From positions 1 through 64,000 of the forward strand of contig MGCS01000013.1 of assembly GCA_001790515.1 (NCBI GenBank): 64,000 bases of DNA, read 5' to 3'. A program made the position numbers and the translations under genes. Every line of letters starts with the position of its first letter. Position 1 is the first letter of the stretch. Shown one piece after another: positions 7,958 to 17,715 of this stretch. This DNA comes from Candidatus Saccharibacteria bacterium RIFCSPHIGHO2_12_FULL_44_22. Lineage in GTDB: Bacteria; Patescibacteriota; Saccharimonadia; Saccharimonadales; Saccharimonadaceae. The notes beneath the pieces are model-generated. The model was not told where the DNA came from and ran no database searches. It saw nothing but the letters and a program-made list of their open reading frames with translations.

Positions 7958-9509
7958 GAATTGGGATTTTTCCAGAAATGTCGCTCTCACGGGCGATTTT
8001 TTCTTTTGTATTTTGTAATTCCTGCCACAGGCAAAAACCACTTTCCGCCCCCTTTCGGAAAGTGGTTTTTGGGCTTTCGCCGTTTGGGTTTTGGGTGAGG
8101 GTTTTGTTTTCTAAAAACAGGTTCAATCCAAAGATTTCAGACAAAACGGCTTTTTGTCCGTCAAAGTCGTTGCTTTCTCGCAAATAACAGATAGACTTTG
8201 CGGTTTCTAGCCATTTTCGCATAGGTTCTAACCAGGCATTTTGGTTGGCTGTAAGATTCGCCAAACTTTCCTCTAAACTTTTCTTTTCGCTTAAAATCTC
8301 CGATTTTTTGGCGAGAAAAGTTTGACGGTCAATATCTTGGTCTAAATAACTATCCAACAAAATCTTTTGTTTCGCCGTTAAACGAGCGACTTGCGTTCGC
8401 AAATCGTCTAGTAAAGATAAACTGCTTGAACTTTCGGCTTGCTCGTCTTGGCTCATTTTGTCAGTCATAAAATCGTAGATTTCAGGCGACATTGCATATT
8501 CGCCTAAAAGCCCCGAGAGTTGTGGCAACAAATCCTTTTCTCTTACTGGCGGTTCTACGCATTTAACGGCTCGTTTCTTACGAGAACACCGATAGTAAGT
8601 CCAGCTATGGAAATTGCCGTTTTTCTGCGTTTTGGTTTTTGTTTCGCTGGTTATGCTCATACCACAGCCAGCACATCTCAAAAGCCCTAAAAATGGCGTT
8701 ATAGGCTTGGTTTGCTTTTGGGTGTGTCCACGCTTTTCAATAACGGCTTGGACTTTATCGTAAAGGTTTTTAGAGATTATTGGCTTGTGGCGACCTTCGT
8801 GCAGTTCGCCGCAATACAGAAAATGCCCGTAATAAAACGGATTTTGCAAAATAGATTTTACTTTGTCGTCCTTAAATGTTTTTCCACCCGATGTTATCGC
8901 CCCATTTTCTTGTAAGAAATAGGCGAGATTTTCCATTGTTTGATCGCCTTTGGCGTACTGCTCAAACAATTCTTGCACAAGCGGTGCATACCGCTTGTCT
9001 ACAATGATTGTTTTAGTTCTGGTGTCGTTCAAGTAGCCAAAAGGTGCTTGGCTTGGAAAATCGCCATTTCTTACTCTGGCTCGTAACCCACGCTTGGTAT
9101 TTTCAGACAAATTATCTACATAGTATTTACTCTGACCAAACATAATAGATAACATAAACTTGCCTTGCGATGTGTTCTCAAATTGAAATACTGGAAATCG
9201 CAAAAAGTTTAGCGATGTTTGGTCAAGTAAATAGATAATTTGTCCGCCGTCTATGCTGTTGCGAGCCAGCCTGTCGGGGTGCCACGCCAAAATACCATTG
9301 GCTTCGCCATTTTGTATGCGAGAAATCATAGTGTTGAAAATGGGTCGCCCTGGACTTTTGGCGGTGCGTTTTTCTATCAGTTCGTCAATAACAACAAGTT
9401 CGTTATCTCTGGCATACTTTCGGAGTTCCGCAAGTTGAGCGTCAATGCTCAAAACTTGTTTGTCCTCTGTGTCCGTAGATTTACGAGTATACAAGATGTA
9501 TTTTTCCAT
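7920..9509 (-). CDS. Large serine recombinase (resolvase-type integrase)
   Basis: 529 residues from ATG 9509, which has a GGGGG ribosome-binding stretch; an in-frame GTG at 9521 is less likely. Residues 1-150 are the resolvase catalytic domain: YILYTRKSTDTEDKQVLSID holds the Tyr-x-Arg-x-Ser active-site pattern, with GILAWHPDRLARN downstream. A Recombinase domain follows (about 160-260, NPFYYGHFLYCGE), then a zinc ribbon (LLRCAGCGMS ... YYRCSRKKRAVKC) and a coiled-coil segment near 355-430. This order is that of large serine integrases. The frame runs out of the element into the antisense of tRNA-Leu, so the last residues RRAGLEPARP come from the tRNA T arm. In an excised circle the C-terminus would differ. 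Confidence 0.92.
   Translation of the reverse strand: MEKYILYTRKSTDTEDKQVLSIDAQLAELRKYARDNELVVIDELIEKRTAKSPGRPIFNTMISRIQNGEANGILAWHPDRLARNSIDGGQIIYLLDQTSLNFLRFPVFQFENTSQGKFMLSIMFGQSKYYVDNLSENTKRGLRARVRNGDFPSQAPFGYLNDTRTKTIIVDKRYAPLVQELFEQYAKGDQTMENLAYFLQENGAITSGGKTFKDDKVKSILQNPFYYGHFLYCGELHEGRHKPIISKNLYDKVQAVIEKRGHTQKQTKPITPFLGLLRCAGCGMSITSETKTKTQKNGNFHSWTYYRCSRKKRAVKCVEPPVREKDLLPQLSGLLGEYAMSPEIYDFMTDKMSQDEQAESSSSLSLLDDLRTQVARLTAKQKILLDSYLDQDIDRQTFLAKKSEILSEKKSLEESLANLTANQNAWLEPMRKWLETAKSICYLRESNDFDGQKAVLSEIFGLNLFLENKTLTQNPNGESPKTTFRKGAESGFCLWQELQNTKEKIARESDISGKIPILVRRAGLEPARP
7953..7962 (+). other. attL-like core (CACCAGAATT)
   Basis: Ten-base core overlapping the encoded CACCA end of tRNA-Leu; repeated directly at 11111-11120 and inverted at 9786-9795. 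Confidence 0.75.
8033..8070. terminator. 15-bp perfect hairpin inside repeat A (left)
   Basis: Stem of 15 bp (8033-8047 / 8056-8070) starting with five A and ending with five T, loop CCCCCTTT. It has the form of a two-way terminator but lies inside the recombinase reading frame; an identical hairpin is at 9678-9715. Function inferred. Confidence 0.5.
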
Positions 9510-9528
9510 TTTTACCCCCACTTAACTC

Positions 9529-9626
9529 AAAAAGCCGTATTGGTGCAACACAACTTGGAGAAACCAAATTGTTCCAATACGGCCATTTGAGCCAATAAAA
9601 AACGGCTTCTCATTAAGTTGTGTTGC
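9529..9626 (-). promoter_or_regulatory. Attenuator-like leader of the recombinase gene
   Basis: Read on the minus strand the leader has four paired segments in order a-b-a'-b': a = GCAACACAACTT (9615-9626), b = GCCGTATTGG (9574-9583), a' = AAGTTGTGTTGC (9545-9556), b' = CCAATACGGC (9534-9543), then five U (9529-9533). The b/b' hairpin with its U run has the form of an intrinsic terminator 20 nt before the start codon. The a/a' pairing is interleaved with it, so the two are either alternative structures or a pseudoknot. The predicted transcription start, set by TATAAT at 9633-9638, falls at the first base of segment a. Confidence 0.6.
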
Positions 9627-9632
9627 TCTTTC

Positions 9633-9638
9633 ATTATA
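9633..9638 (-). promoter_or_regulatory. -10 box of the recombinase
   Basis: TATAAT on the minus strand, just inside the inner end of repeat A (right copy); a -35 element, if present, would lie inside the repeat. Confidence 0.55.
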
Positions 9639-9641
9639 CAG

Positions 9642-9795
9642 CAAAACCCTCACCCAAAACCCAAACGGCGAAAGCCCAAAAACCACTTTCCGAAAGGGGG
9701 CGGAAAGTGGTTTTTGCCTGTGGCAGGAATTACAAAATACAAAAGAAAAAATCGCCCGTGAGAGCGACATTTCTGGAAAAATCCCAATTCTGGTG
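9642..9795 (-). repeat. Inverted repeat A, right copy (154 bp)
   Basis: Perfect reverse complement of 7953-8106. It lies upstream of the recombinase; the recombinase -10 box (9633-9638) sits just inside its inner edge. The 15-bp stem is repeated here and could stop transcripts entering from cassette 2. Confidence 0.95.
9786..9795 (-). other. Internal inverted attP-like core (CACCAGAATT)
   Basis: On the minus strand this core is flanked by arm B on one side and arm A on the other. That is exactly the arrangement expected at the attachment site of the excised circle: 284 bp of identical context. Confidence 0.7.
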
Positions 9796-9850
9796 AGTTT
9801 TTACGCCCACGCTAGAACCCATTTTAGCACCCAGAGCGAGAAATGAGATT

Positions 9851-9883
9851 TTCGGCGGGTCGCCCCCGACCCGACCCGCCGAA
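9851..9883. terminator. GC-rich hairpin inside repeat B (left)
   Basis: 12-bp stem TTCGGCGGGTCG / CGACCCGCCGAA with a 9-nt loop. It lies downstream of the cargo gene (stop at 9942); an identical hairpin in the right copy is at 11023-11055. Could insulate the cassette; inferred. Confidence 0.4.
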
Positions 9884-9941
9884 CTGCTCCGCAGGGATTT
9901 TGGGAAAGGTATTTTTTGAGACGGTGCGACCAGTCAGTTTG

Positions 9942-10946
9942 CTATTCAGGACGAGGCAGAAAACCGTCAAGCACCGCTTTTTGGTCTTTTTCAGATAAGT
10001 CGCCTTGCTCTAGTAGTTCGCCAAGCGTAGTGCGTATTTTCTGTTCTTGCTCCTCAGCAAGCAACTGCGAGACTTGTCCATACTGGTCAATCGTCATACT
10101 TCTCGATACCGTATTGATACCAGGACTATGGTAAAACTCACCATGTGCGATATCTACTCTGAGGAAACGGTCATCGCCGTCTGGTATGTCGTAGGTAGTC
10201 AGAGAGTTTCCGTCTGCAAACTCTCTGGTAATACTTGAGAGTTCCGTAGGCATTGGCGACGGAGCAACCTCAACGGTCGCAATGGGTAAACCGTGCCGCT
10301 CAGCGACTTCCCGTAACTGAGCATTGCGAGCAGGGTCGCCAAGTTCCTTTCCTTCTGGAGTTACCTTAAGCATAACACCGACAACCTTTCCGCCATCAAA
10401 CTTCATATCTATCTGGTTGTATTCGGCGGTAGACGCTGACTCTTGCAATTCCTCAACGCTGTCCATGCGTCCGTCAGCTATTTCACCGCCACAGTCAACA
10501 CGCGACATACCTTTAATGGCTTCCGGTATCGGGGCTTCGAGTAGCAAACCGCCCTCGCCGCAGAATGTTCCTTGTCGCTCATTGTTGAGTAAAGTCGTCA
10601 TTAACACTCCGCCCCGCTCCGAACCAATCTCTCCAAGTCGTTTTTCAACATCGCCGAGCGGCACATGCACTAAAAACGAATATGCTTCGTCGGGCAAGTA
10701 GGTGCGAGTTTCTGGTTTGTCTACCTCAAAAGCACGAGTGTTCGTCTCACTTTCATGCTGGGATAAGCAGTTCTCGCAATACGCCCTAACGGCTTCGAGC
10801 GTCATTTCTCCGTCGCAATCGGGACAACGCTCGCCAAGTTCATCGACCAATTCAGCAATTTCTCCTTTAACGGCTTCACGCTCCGCAGACTTGTCCGCTT
10901 CGGGAGATTTAGGCTTTTCGTTATTGTTTAATTTTTCATCTATCAT
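9942..10946 (-). CDS. Unrecognised zinc-ribbon protein, cargo of the element
   Basis: 334 residues from ATG 10946; the frame extends to 11063 but that part is inside repeat B. A TATACT box ends 8 nt before 10946, matching the host's leaderless style. An acidic N-terminus of about 45 residues rich in Glu/Lys is followed by one zinc-ribbon-like motif ERCPDCDGEM ... RAYCENC (Cx2C-x15-Cx2C). The middle (about 80-250) and the C-terminus (EEQEQKIRTTLGELLEQG) look like a globular and a helical part. No signal peptide, membrane helix or known enzyme motif is visible. I do not recognise the family. The base composition is more GC-rich than the neighbouring recombinase. Possible roles are a regulator or replication/maintenance factor of the element; neither is shown. 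Confidence 0.7.
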   Translation of the reverse strand: MIDEKLNNNEKPKSPEADKSAEREAVKGEIAELVDELGERCPDCDGEMTLEAVRAYCENCLSQHESETNTRAFEVDKPETRTYLPDEAYSFLVHVPLGDVEKRLGEIGSERGGVLMTTLLNNERQGTFCGEGGLLLEAPIPEAIKGMSRVDCGGEIADGRMDSVEELQESASTAEYNQIDMKFDGGKVVGVMLKVTPEGKELGDPARNAQLREVAERHGLPIATVEVAPSPMPTELSSITREFADGNSLTTYDIPDGDDRFLRVDIAHGEFYHSPGINTVSRSMTIDQYGQVSQLLAEEQEQKIRTTLGELLEQGDLSEKDQKAVLDGFLPRPE

Positions 10947-10955
10947 CTGTTGTAA

Positions 10956-10982
10956 GTATACCACGCTAACTGCGTGGTATAC
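10956..10982. promoter_or_regulatory. Operator-like perfect palindrome over the cargo promoter
   Basis: GTATACCACGC - TAACT - GCGTGGTATAC: two perfect 11-bp arms with a 5-nt spacer. It overlaps the TATACT -10 box of the cargo gene, ten nt from its start codon. The position fits a repressor operator; a hairpin at the mRNA 5' end is the alternative. Confidence 0.55.
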
Positions 10983-11120
10983 CGTCTCAAAAAATACCTT
11001 TCCCAAAATCCCTGCGGAGCAGTTCGGCGGGTCGGGTCGGGGGCGACCCGCCGAAAATCTCATTTCTCGCTCTGGGTGCTAAAATGGGTTCTAGCGTGGG
11101 CGTAAAAACTCACCAGAATT
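10981..11120 (-). repeat. Inverted repeat B, right copy (140 bp)
   Basis: Perfect reverse complement of 9786-9925, ending in the core CACCAGAATT at the right boundary of the element. Its inner edge overlaps the last two bases of the palindrome at 10956-10982. Confidence 0.95.
11111..11120 (+). other. attR-like core (CACCAGAATT)
   Basis: Right boundary of the element; sequence beyond it (AATTAATCGG...) is chromosomal and fits directly after the tRNA-Leu 3' end. Confidence 0.75.
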
Positions 11121-11124
11121 AATT

Positions 11125-11151
11125 AATCGGCCTATAAACGGTCGATTTTTT
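11125..11151 (+). terminator. Rho-independent terminator, probably the displaced tRNA-Leu terminator
   Basis: AATCGGCC / GGTCGATT stem with a 7-nt loop, followed by a T run. It starts 5 nt beyond the right core. If the element were absent it would lie directly behind tRNA-Leu. Confidence 0.7.
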
Positions 11152-11164
11152 AGTAGTAAAATGC

Positions 11165-11170
11165 TATAAT
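11165..11170 (+). promoter_or_regulatory. -10 box of lemA-htpX
   Basis: TATAAT followed by a 41-nt leader with AAGGGG about 10 nt before the lemA ATG. Confidence 0.6.
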
Positions 11171-11211
11171 GAAGGTACACATTAATGAAATATATAAGGG
11201 GATTATAAGAA

Positions 11212-11775
11212 ATGATTGCATTGTGGATTGTTCTTGGAATTATTGCTGTTATAGCTATATTTCTATGGACCACCTATAACTCGCTCGTCACGCTAAAGTT
11301 ACGTGTGGATGAAGCATGGAGCGATATTACTGTTCAACTAAAACGACGTGCTGACTTGATTCCAAATCTCGTTAACACCGTCAAGGGCTATGCTGCACAC
11401 GAAAGTGGTGTATTTGAACGTGTTACCGAAGCTCGTTCTGCAATCCTTGGTGCTGATACGCCAAAGCAAGCTGCAAAAGCTGACAATATGATGGAAGAAG
11501 CTCTTAAGAGTATTTTTGCTGTTGCCGAAGCTTACCCAGACCTAAAAGCTAGTCAGAACTTTAGTGAACTACAGGCAGAGCTTGTTGACACAGAGGATAA
11601 GATTCAGGCATCACGCCGATTCTACAACGGTGGCGTACGCGACCTGAATACAAAGATTCAGCTTTTCCCCAACAATGTCTTTGCGGGCATGCTTGGATTT
11701 AAAGAACGCGAATTCTACGATGTCGACGAAGCTGAACGTGCAACTGTTGAAAAACCTGTTGACGTCAAATTCTAG
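11212..11775 (+). CDS. lemA: LemA family membrane-anchored protein
   Basis: 187 residues, the normal LemA length. One N-terminal membrane helix (about 2-20) is followed by the conserved helical body: YNSLVTLKLRVDEAWSDI, QLKRRADLIPNLVNTVKGYA, and the C-terminal FPNNVFAGMLGFKEREFY. LemA proteins form extracytoplasmic or cytoplasm-facing helical bundles of unknown biochemical role. The htpX gene follows after 60 nt, an arrangement common in this group, suggesting a shared role in membrane protein quality control. Confidence 0.92.
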   Translation: MIALWIVLGIIAVIAIFLWTTYNSLVTLKLRVDEAWSDITVQLKRRADLIPNLVNTVKGYAAHESGVFERVTEARSAILGADTPKQAAKADNMMEEALKSIFAVAEAYPDLKASQNFSELQAELVDTEDKIQASRRFYNGGVRDLNTKIQLFPNNVFAGMLGFKEREFYDVDEAERATVEKPVDVKF

Positions 11776-11835
11776 TTACTAATCATTCTTTCAAATACTG
11801 ATTTCAGATACCATTACGGATACTAAAGGAGACTC

Positions 11836-12711
11836 ATGTACGGAGCCATTGCTGCAAACAAACGAAATACACTACTGATTATGGCGGTGTTTATCGCGAT
11901 AATTGCAGCAATTGGCTACGTTGTGAGTCTCTATTTTGGCAATACGTCAATTTCACTCTATGTGATTGCTGGTGCTGCCGTTTACGCACTTATTCAATAT
12001 TATGCAGCAACGAAACTAGCGTTATCAATGACGGGTGCAAAAGAAATAGAAAAGCGCGATAACCCTCGCTTATACCGAATTGTCGAGAACTTATCAATAA
12101 CGATGGGTATGCCAATGCCAAAAGTCTACGTGATCGAAGACCAGGCTCCGAACGCATTTGCAACAGGCCGCGATCCAAAGCATGCTGTCGTTGCAGCAAC
12201 AACTGGCATTATGGAAATTATGAATGATACAGAACTCGAAGCAGTCATGGCGCACGAGATGGGGCATGTTCAGAACTATGATATTCGCGTCAGTATGATG
12301 GCTTTTGGGTTGGTGAGTGCAATTGGTGTTTTGTCCGACCTTGTCATGCACATGCTGTTCTTTGGTAATAACGATAACCGTAACATCCCACCGTACTTCT
12401 ACATTATTGCAATCGTTATGGTTATTTTGGCGCCAATCATGGCTGCGATTATTCAAACGGCGATTAGCCGCCAACGAGAATATTTAGCCGATGCAACAGG
12501 TGCTATGACAACACGTCATCCGGAGGGTCTGGCAAGCGCGCTCGAAAAACTGCAGCAATATGGTCGCCCAATGAAGAATCAAAGTACGTCAACTGCACAT
12601 TTATTTTTCTCTAATCCTCTCAAAAAGGGATTTCTAAGTGGATTATTTAGCACTCATCCACCACTAGAAGATCGTATTGCACGTCTTCGTAAAAATGCCG
12701 ATAAATTCTAG
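11836..12711 (+). CDS. htpX: HtpX family membrane zinc metalloprotease (M48)
   Basis: 291 residues. Two N-terminal membrane helices (about 12-34 and 38-60), then PNAFATGRDPKHAVVAAT, the zinc motif MAHEMGHVQNYD at about residue 140, a further pair of membrane helices, and the third-ligand region RQREYLADATGA. The C-terminus has THPPLEDRIARL, the typical HtpX ending. HtpX degrades misfolded membrane proteins at the inner membrane. A purine-rich AAAGGAG site lies about 6 nt before the ATG. Confidence 0.95.
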   Translation: MYGAIAANKRNTLLIMAVFIAIIAAIGYVVSLYFGNTSISLYVIAGAAVYALIQYYAATKLALSMTGAKEIEKRDNPRLYRIVENLSITMGMPMPKVYVIEDQAPNAFATGRDPKHAVVAATTGIMEIMNDTELEAVMAHEMGHVQNYDIRVSMMAFGLVSAIGVLSDLVMHMLFFGNNDNRNIPPYFYIIAIVMVILAPIMAAIIQTAISRQREYLADATGAMTTRHPEGLASALEKLQQYGRPMKNQSTSTAHLFFSNPLKKGFLSGLFSTHPPLEDRIARLRKNADKF

Positions 12712-12722
12712 AAAGAAACACT

Positions 12723-15933
<3,211 letters not shown>

Positions 15934-15961
15934 TTCTCCGTCGAGATGATACCATAATTAT

Positions 15962-16612
15962 ATGGCTATATTTCGCTTATCAAAACTTGTCCGAGATAAA
16001 ATTCCCCAGCTAATGAATCAGGGCAAGCAGGTTGCCACCGTCCATACGCTTCACGGTAAAGAACTTCAAAAGGCGCTTCTTTTGAAGTTAAAAGAAGAGG
16101 CTGACGAAGCACTTATCGCACTCGATAACGATGATGAGTTTATCGGTGAGATGGCGGACATCAAAGAAGTATTTGATAGTATTCTGGAAAAAAAGAATAT
16201 AGACAAGTCTGCGTTGATTGAAGCTCAAGGCAGGAAAAGTGAGGCTAAGGGCGGGTTCGTAGATGGCTTTTTTGTCGATACGATTACTACCGAAGAAGAT
16301 ACGTGGGTCAGCTATTACCGTAAACGACCACTTCAGTATCATGAACTATACACAGCAGATACTGATCCTGCACAACAATTTAGCGTACCGCAGTTACAAA
16401 CGGGACTGTATCGACATTATAAGGGCAACTACTACGAAGTGATTGGTGTCGGCTGTCATACTGAAACGCATGAGTATTTTGTTGTCTATCGTGCACTGTA
16501 TGAAAAAGAGATGAACCCACGCGTCTGGATACGTACGTACGCTATGTTTACCGAAACGGTCGAGATTAGTGGCAAAACAGTTCCACGATTTGAAAAGGTA
16601 GACAATGACTAA
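15962..16612 (+). CDS. MazG-like NTP pyrophosphohydrolase fused to DUF1653
   Basis: 216 residues. The N-terminal half (LVRDKIPQLMNQGKQ ... KLKEEADEALIA ... GEMADIKEVFDSIL) is an all-alpha NTP pyrophosphohydrolase of the PRA-PH/MazG type with the ExxE...ExxD-like metal site. The C-terminal part (about 140-212, GLYRHYKGNYYEVIGVG ... WIRTYAMFTETVE) is a DUF1653 beta domain. Such proteins remove aberrant nucleotides; DUF1653 has no established role. Its stop overlaps the next gene by 8 nt, and two HAM1-like genes follow, so it is the first of a nucleotide-sanitation operon. Confidence 0.85.
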   Translation: MAIFRLSKLVRDKIPQLMNQGKQVATVHTLHGKELQKALLLKLKEEADEALIALDNDDEFIGEMADIKEVFDSILEKKNIDKSALIEAQGRKSEAKGGFVDGFFVDTITTEEDTWVSYYRKRPLQYHELYTADTDPAQQFSVPQLQTGLYRHYKGNYYEVIGVGCHTETHEYFVVYRALYEKEMNPRVWIRTYAMFTETVEISGKTVPRFEKVDND

Positions 16613-17156
16613 ACATCCCGTATTTATCACTGGTAATCAACACAAGACTGACTACTTGACAAAAATACTTGGGATTACGCTCGATCATCAAAAACTCAAC
16701 CTAGAAGAAATACAATCAGTGCGTCTTGAGGAAATTGTCGAGCATAAAGTCAAACAAGCGTATCAAATGATAGGGCGCCCAGTGCTCGTCGAAGATGTCG
16801 GCCTGAGGTTTACGGCGCTCGGTGAATTACCTGGGCCATTTATAAAATTCTTTATCGAGTCGCCGGATGGACTAGAGAAATTGTGTCGGATGCTCGATAG
16901 TTTTGAGGATCGAACCGCACGCGCTGAATGTGTCTTTGGCTATTACGATGGTACGCATCTAGAGTTGATAAGAGGTGGTCTGGACGGATCAATCGCAGAA
17001 CATCCGCGTGGTGAAAATGGCTTCGGGTTTGATAAAATACTACAGCCAAATGGATATAACGGCAAAACACGCGCCGAGCTAAATCATGACGATGATATAA
17101 AGACATACGAAATAATTAAGCCATTTGCTGCGCTGAGAGACTATCTAAATTCATGA
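16605..17156 (+). CDS. HAM1/RdgB-like non-canonical purine NTP pyrophosphatase
   Basis: 183 residues. The start FITGNQHKTDYLTKIL is the HAM1 substrate loop (TGN-x-x-K), followed by LVEDVGLRF, the LPGPFIKFF segment and the late ENGFGFDKIL motif. HAM1 enzymes hydrolyse ITP/XTP to monophosphates and keep deaminated purines out of nucleic acids. It overlaps both neighbours by a few bases (start 8 nt inside the gene before, stop 4 nt inside the gene after). Confidence 0.85.
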   Translation: MTKHPVFITGNQHKTDYLTKILGITLDHQKLNLEEIQSVRLEEIVEHKVKQAYQMIGRPVLVEDVGLRFTALGELPGPFIKFFIESPDGLEKLCRMLDSFEDRTARAECVFGYYDGTHLELIRGGLDGSIAEHPRGENGFGFDKILQPNGYNGKTRAELNHDDDIKTYEIIKPFAALRDYLNS

Positions 17157-17713
17157 ATAAAACAATTCTGTTTGCAACTGGAAATGACCGGAAAGTACAA
17201 GAAGCAAGACAGACGTTCAATCCATATTCAATAGGAGTGACGGTCGTCGATATGGAAACCGATGAAATTCAACATCATGATCCAGCTACGATAACAAAAG
17301 CCAAGGCTATCGCTGCATATGAGGTAACGCATGAGCCAATCGTCGTGCAAGATACAAGTTGGCACATTCCAGCACTCGGTGGATTTCCAGGTGGCTATAT
17401 GAAAGACGTGGCAGCATGGTGGTCGGTTGATGACTGGATGCGGATCATGAACGGCCAAGACCGGACGATTTTATGTCTCGAACATGTTGCGTACTATGAT
17501 GGACGGCAAGTGCAGCACTTCGCCGCAGAATACGCTGGTATGTTTGTTGACGAGCCTCGTGGTAGCAGCAATGGTAACAATTCGATCGAACGGTGCGTTA
17601 GTTTGAACGGCAAAGAGACGTTCGCAGAAATGCACGATCGAGGTAATTTAGCCTCTGCTGCAGATACACATATGCACTGGAAACTGTTCGCAGAATGGTA
17701 TAGTAAAAAGTAG
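17153..17713 (+). CDS. Second HAM1-like NTP pyrophosphatase, divergent
   Basis: 186 residues. It has the HAM1 opening ILFATGNDRKVQEARQTF and IVVQDTSWHIPALGGFPGGYM, matching the Asp and the LPGPF-like turn, but the C-terminal GFGFD is replaced by SSNGNNSIER, so catalysis or specificity may differ. It overlaps the first HAM1 gene by 4 nt (ATGA type). Two HAM1 paralogues in tandem behind a MazG-like enzyme are uncommon. Confidence 0.75.
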   Translation: MNKTILFATGNDRKVQEARQTFNPYSIGVTVVDMETDEIQHHDPATITKAKAIAAYEVTHEPIVVQDTSWHIPALGGFPGGYMKDVAAWWSVDDWMRIMNGQDRTILCLEHVAYYDGRQVQHFAAEYAGMFVDEPRGSSNGNNSIERCVSLNGKETFAEMHDRGNLASAADTHMHWKLFAEWYSKK

Positions 17714-17715
17714 TG

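Larger units (their letters stand above)
7953..8106 (+). repeat. Inverted repeat A, left copy (154 bp)
   Basis: Identical, reverse complemented, to 9642-9795. It starts with CACCAGAATTGGG at the tRNA end and stops at GAGGGTTTTG, after which the two copies diverge. It contains a 15-bp perfect stem (8033-8047 / 8056-8070) with an 8-nt C-rich loop. This copy also encodes the last 50 or so codons of the recombinase in antisense. Confidence 0.95.
9786..9925 (+). repeat. Inverted repeat B, left copy (140 bp)
   Basis: Identical, reverse complemented, to 10981-11120. It begins with AATTCTGGTGAG, overlapping the end of repeat A by the shared 10-bp core, and ends at GAGACGGT. It is GC-rich and holds a 12-bp stem TTCGGCGGGTCG / CGACCCGCCGAA at 9851-9862 / 9872-9883. 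Confidence 0.95.
7953..11120. mobile_element. Integrated element with two mirror-bounded cassettes at tRNA-Leu 3' end
   Basis: The element spans the direct repeat CACCAGAATT at 7953-7962 (inside the tRNA 3' end) to its copy at 11111-11120. It consists of cassette 1 (serine recombinase) bounded by the 154-bp inverted repeat 7953-8106 / 9642-9795, and cassette 2 (zinc-ribbon protein) bounded by the 140-bp inverted repeat 9786-9925 / 10981-11120. The two cassettes share a third, inverted copy of the 10-bp core at 9786-9795. Both repeat pairs match perfectly by eye. Downstream of the right end lies a hairpin and T-run that fits the original tRNA-Leu terminator. Large serine recombinases carry out site-specific integration and excision; the mirrored architecture is not one I recognise. 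Confidence 0.85.

Noticed and set aside
7840-8187. Plus-strand frame of 115 codons across tRNA-Leu and repeat A
   Set aside because: Antisense of the recombinase end and of the tRNA; the same peptide appears in the mirrored copy at 9522-9770 only because the DNA is an inverted repeat.
10324-11082. Two plus-strand frames of 125-126 codons opposite the cargo gene
   Set aside because: Ser/Pro/Arg-rich antisense frames typical of GC-rich codons on the other strand; no ribosome-binding site.
7953-11120. Insertion sequence with terminal inverted repeats
   Set aside because: No DDE or other transposase; the repeats are far longer than IS ends, the recombinase is a large serine integrase, and the site is a tRNA 3' end.
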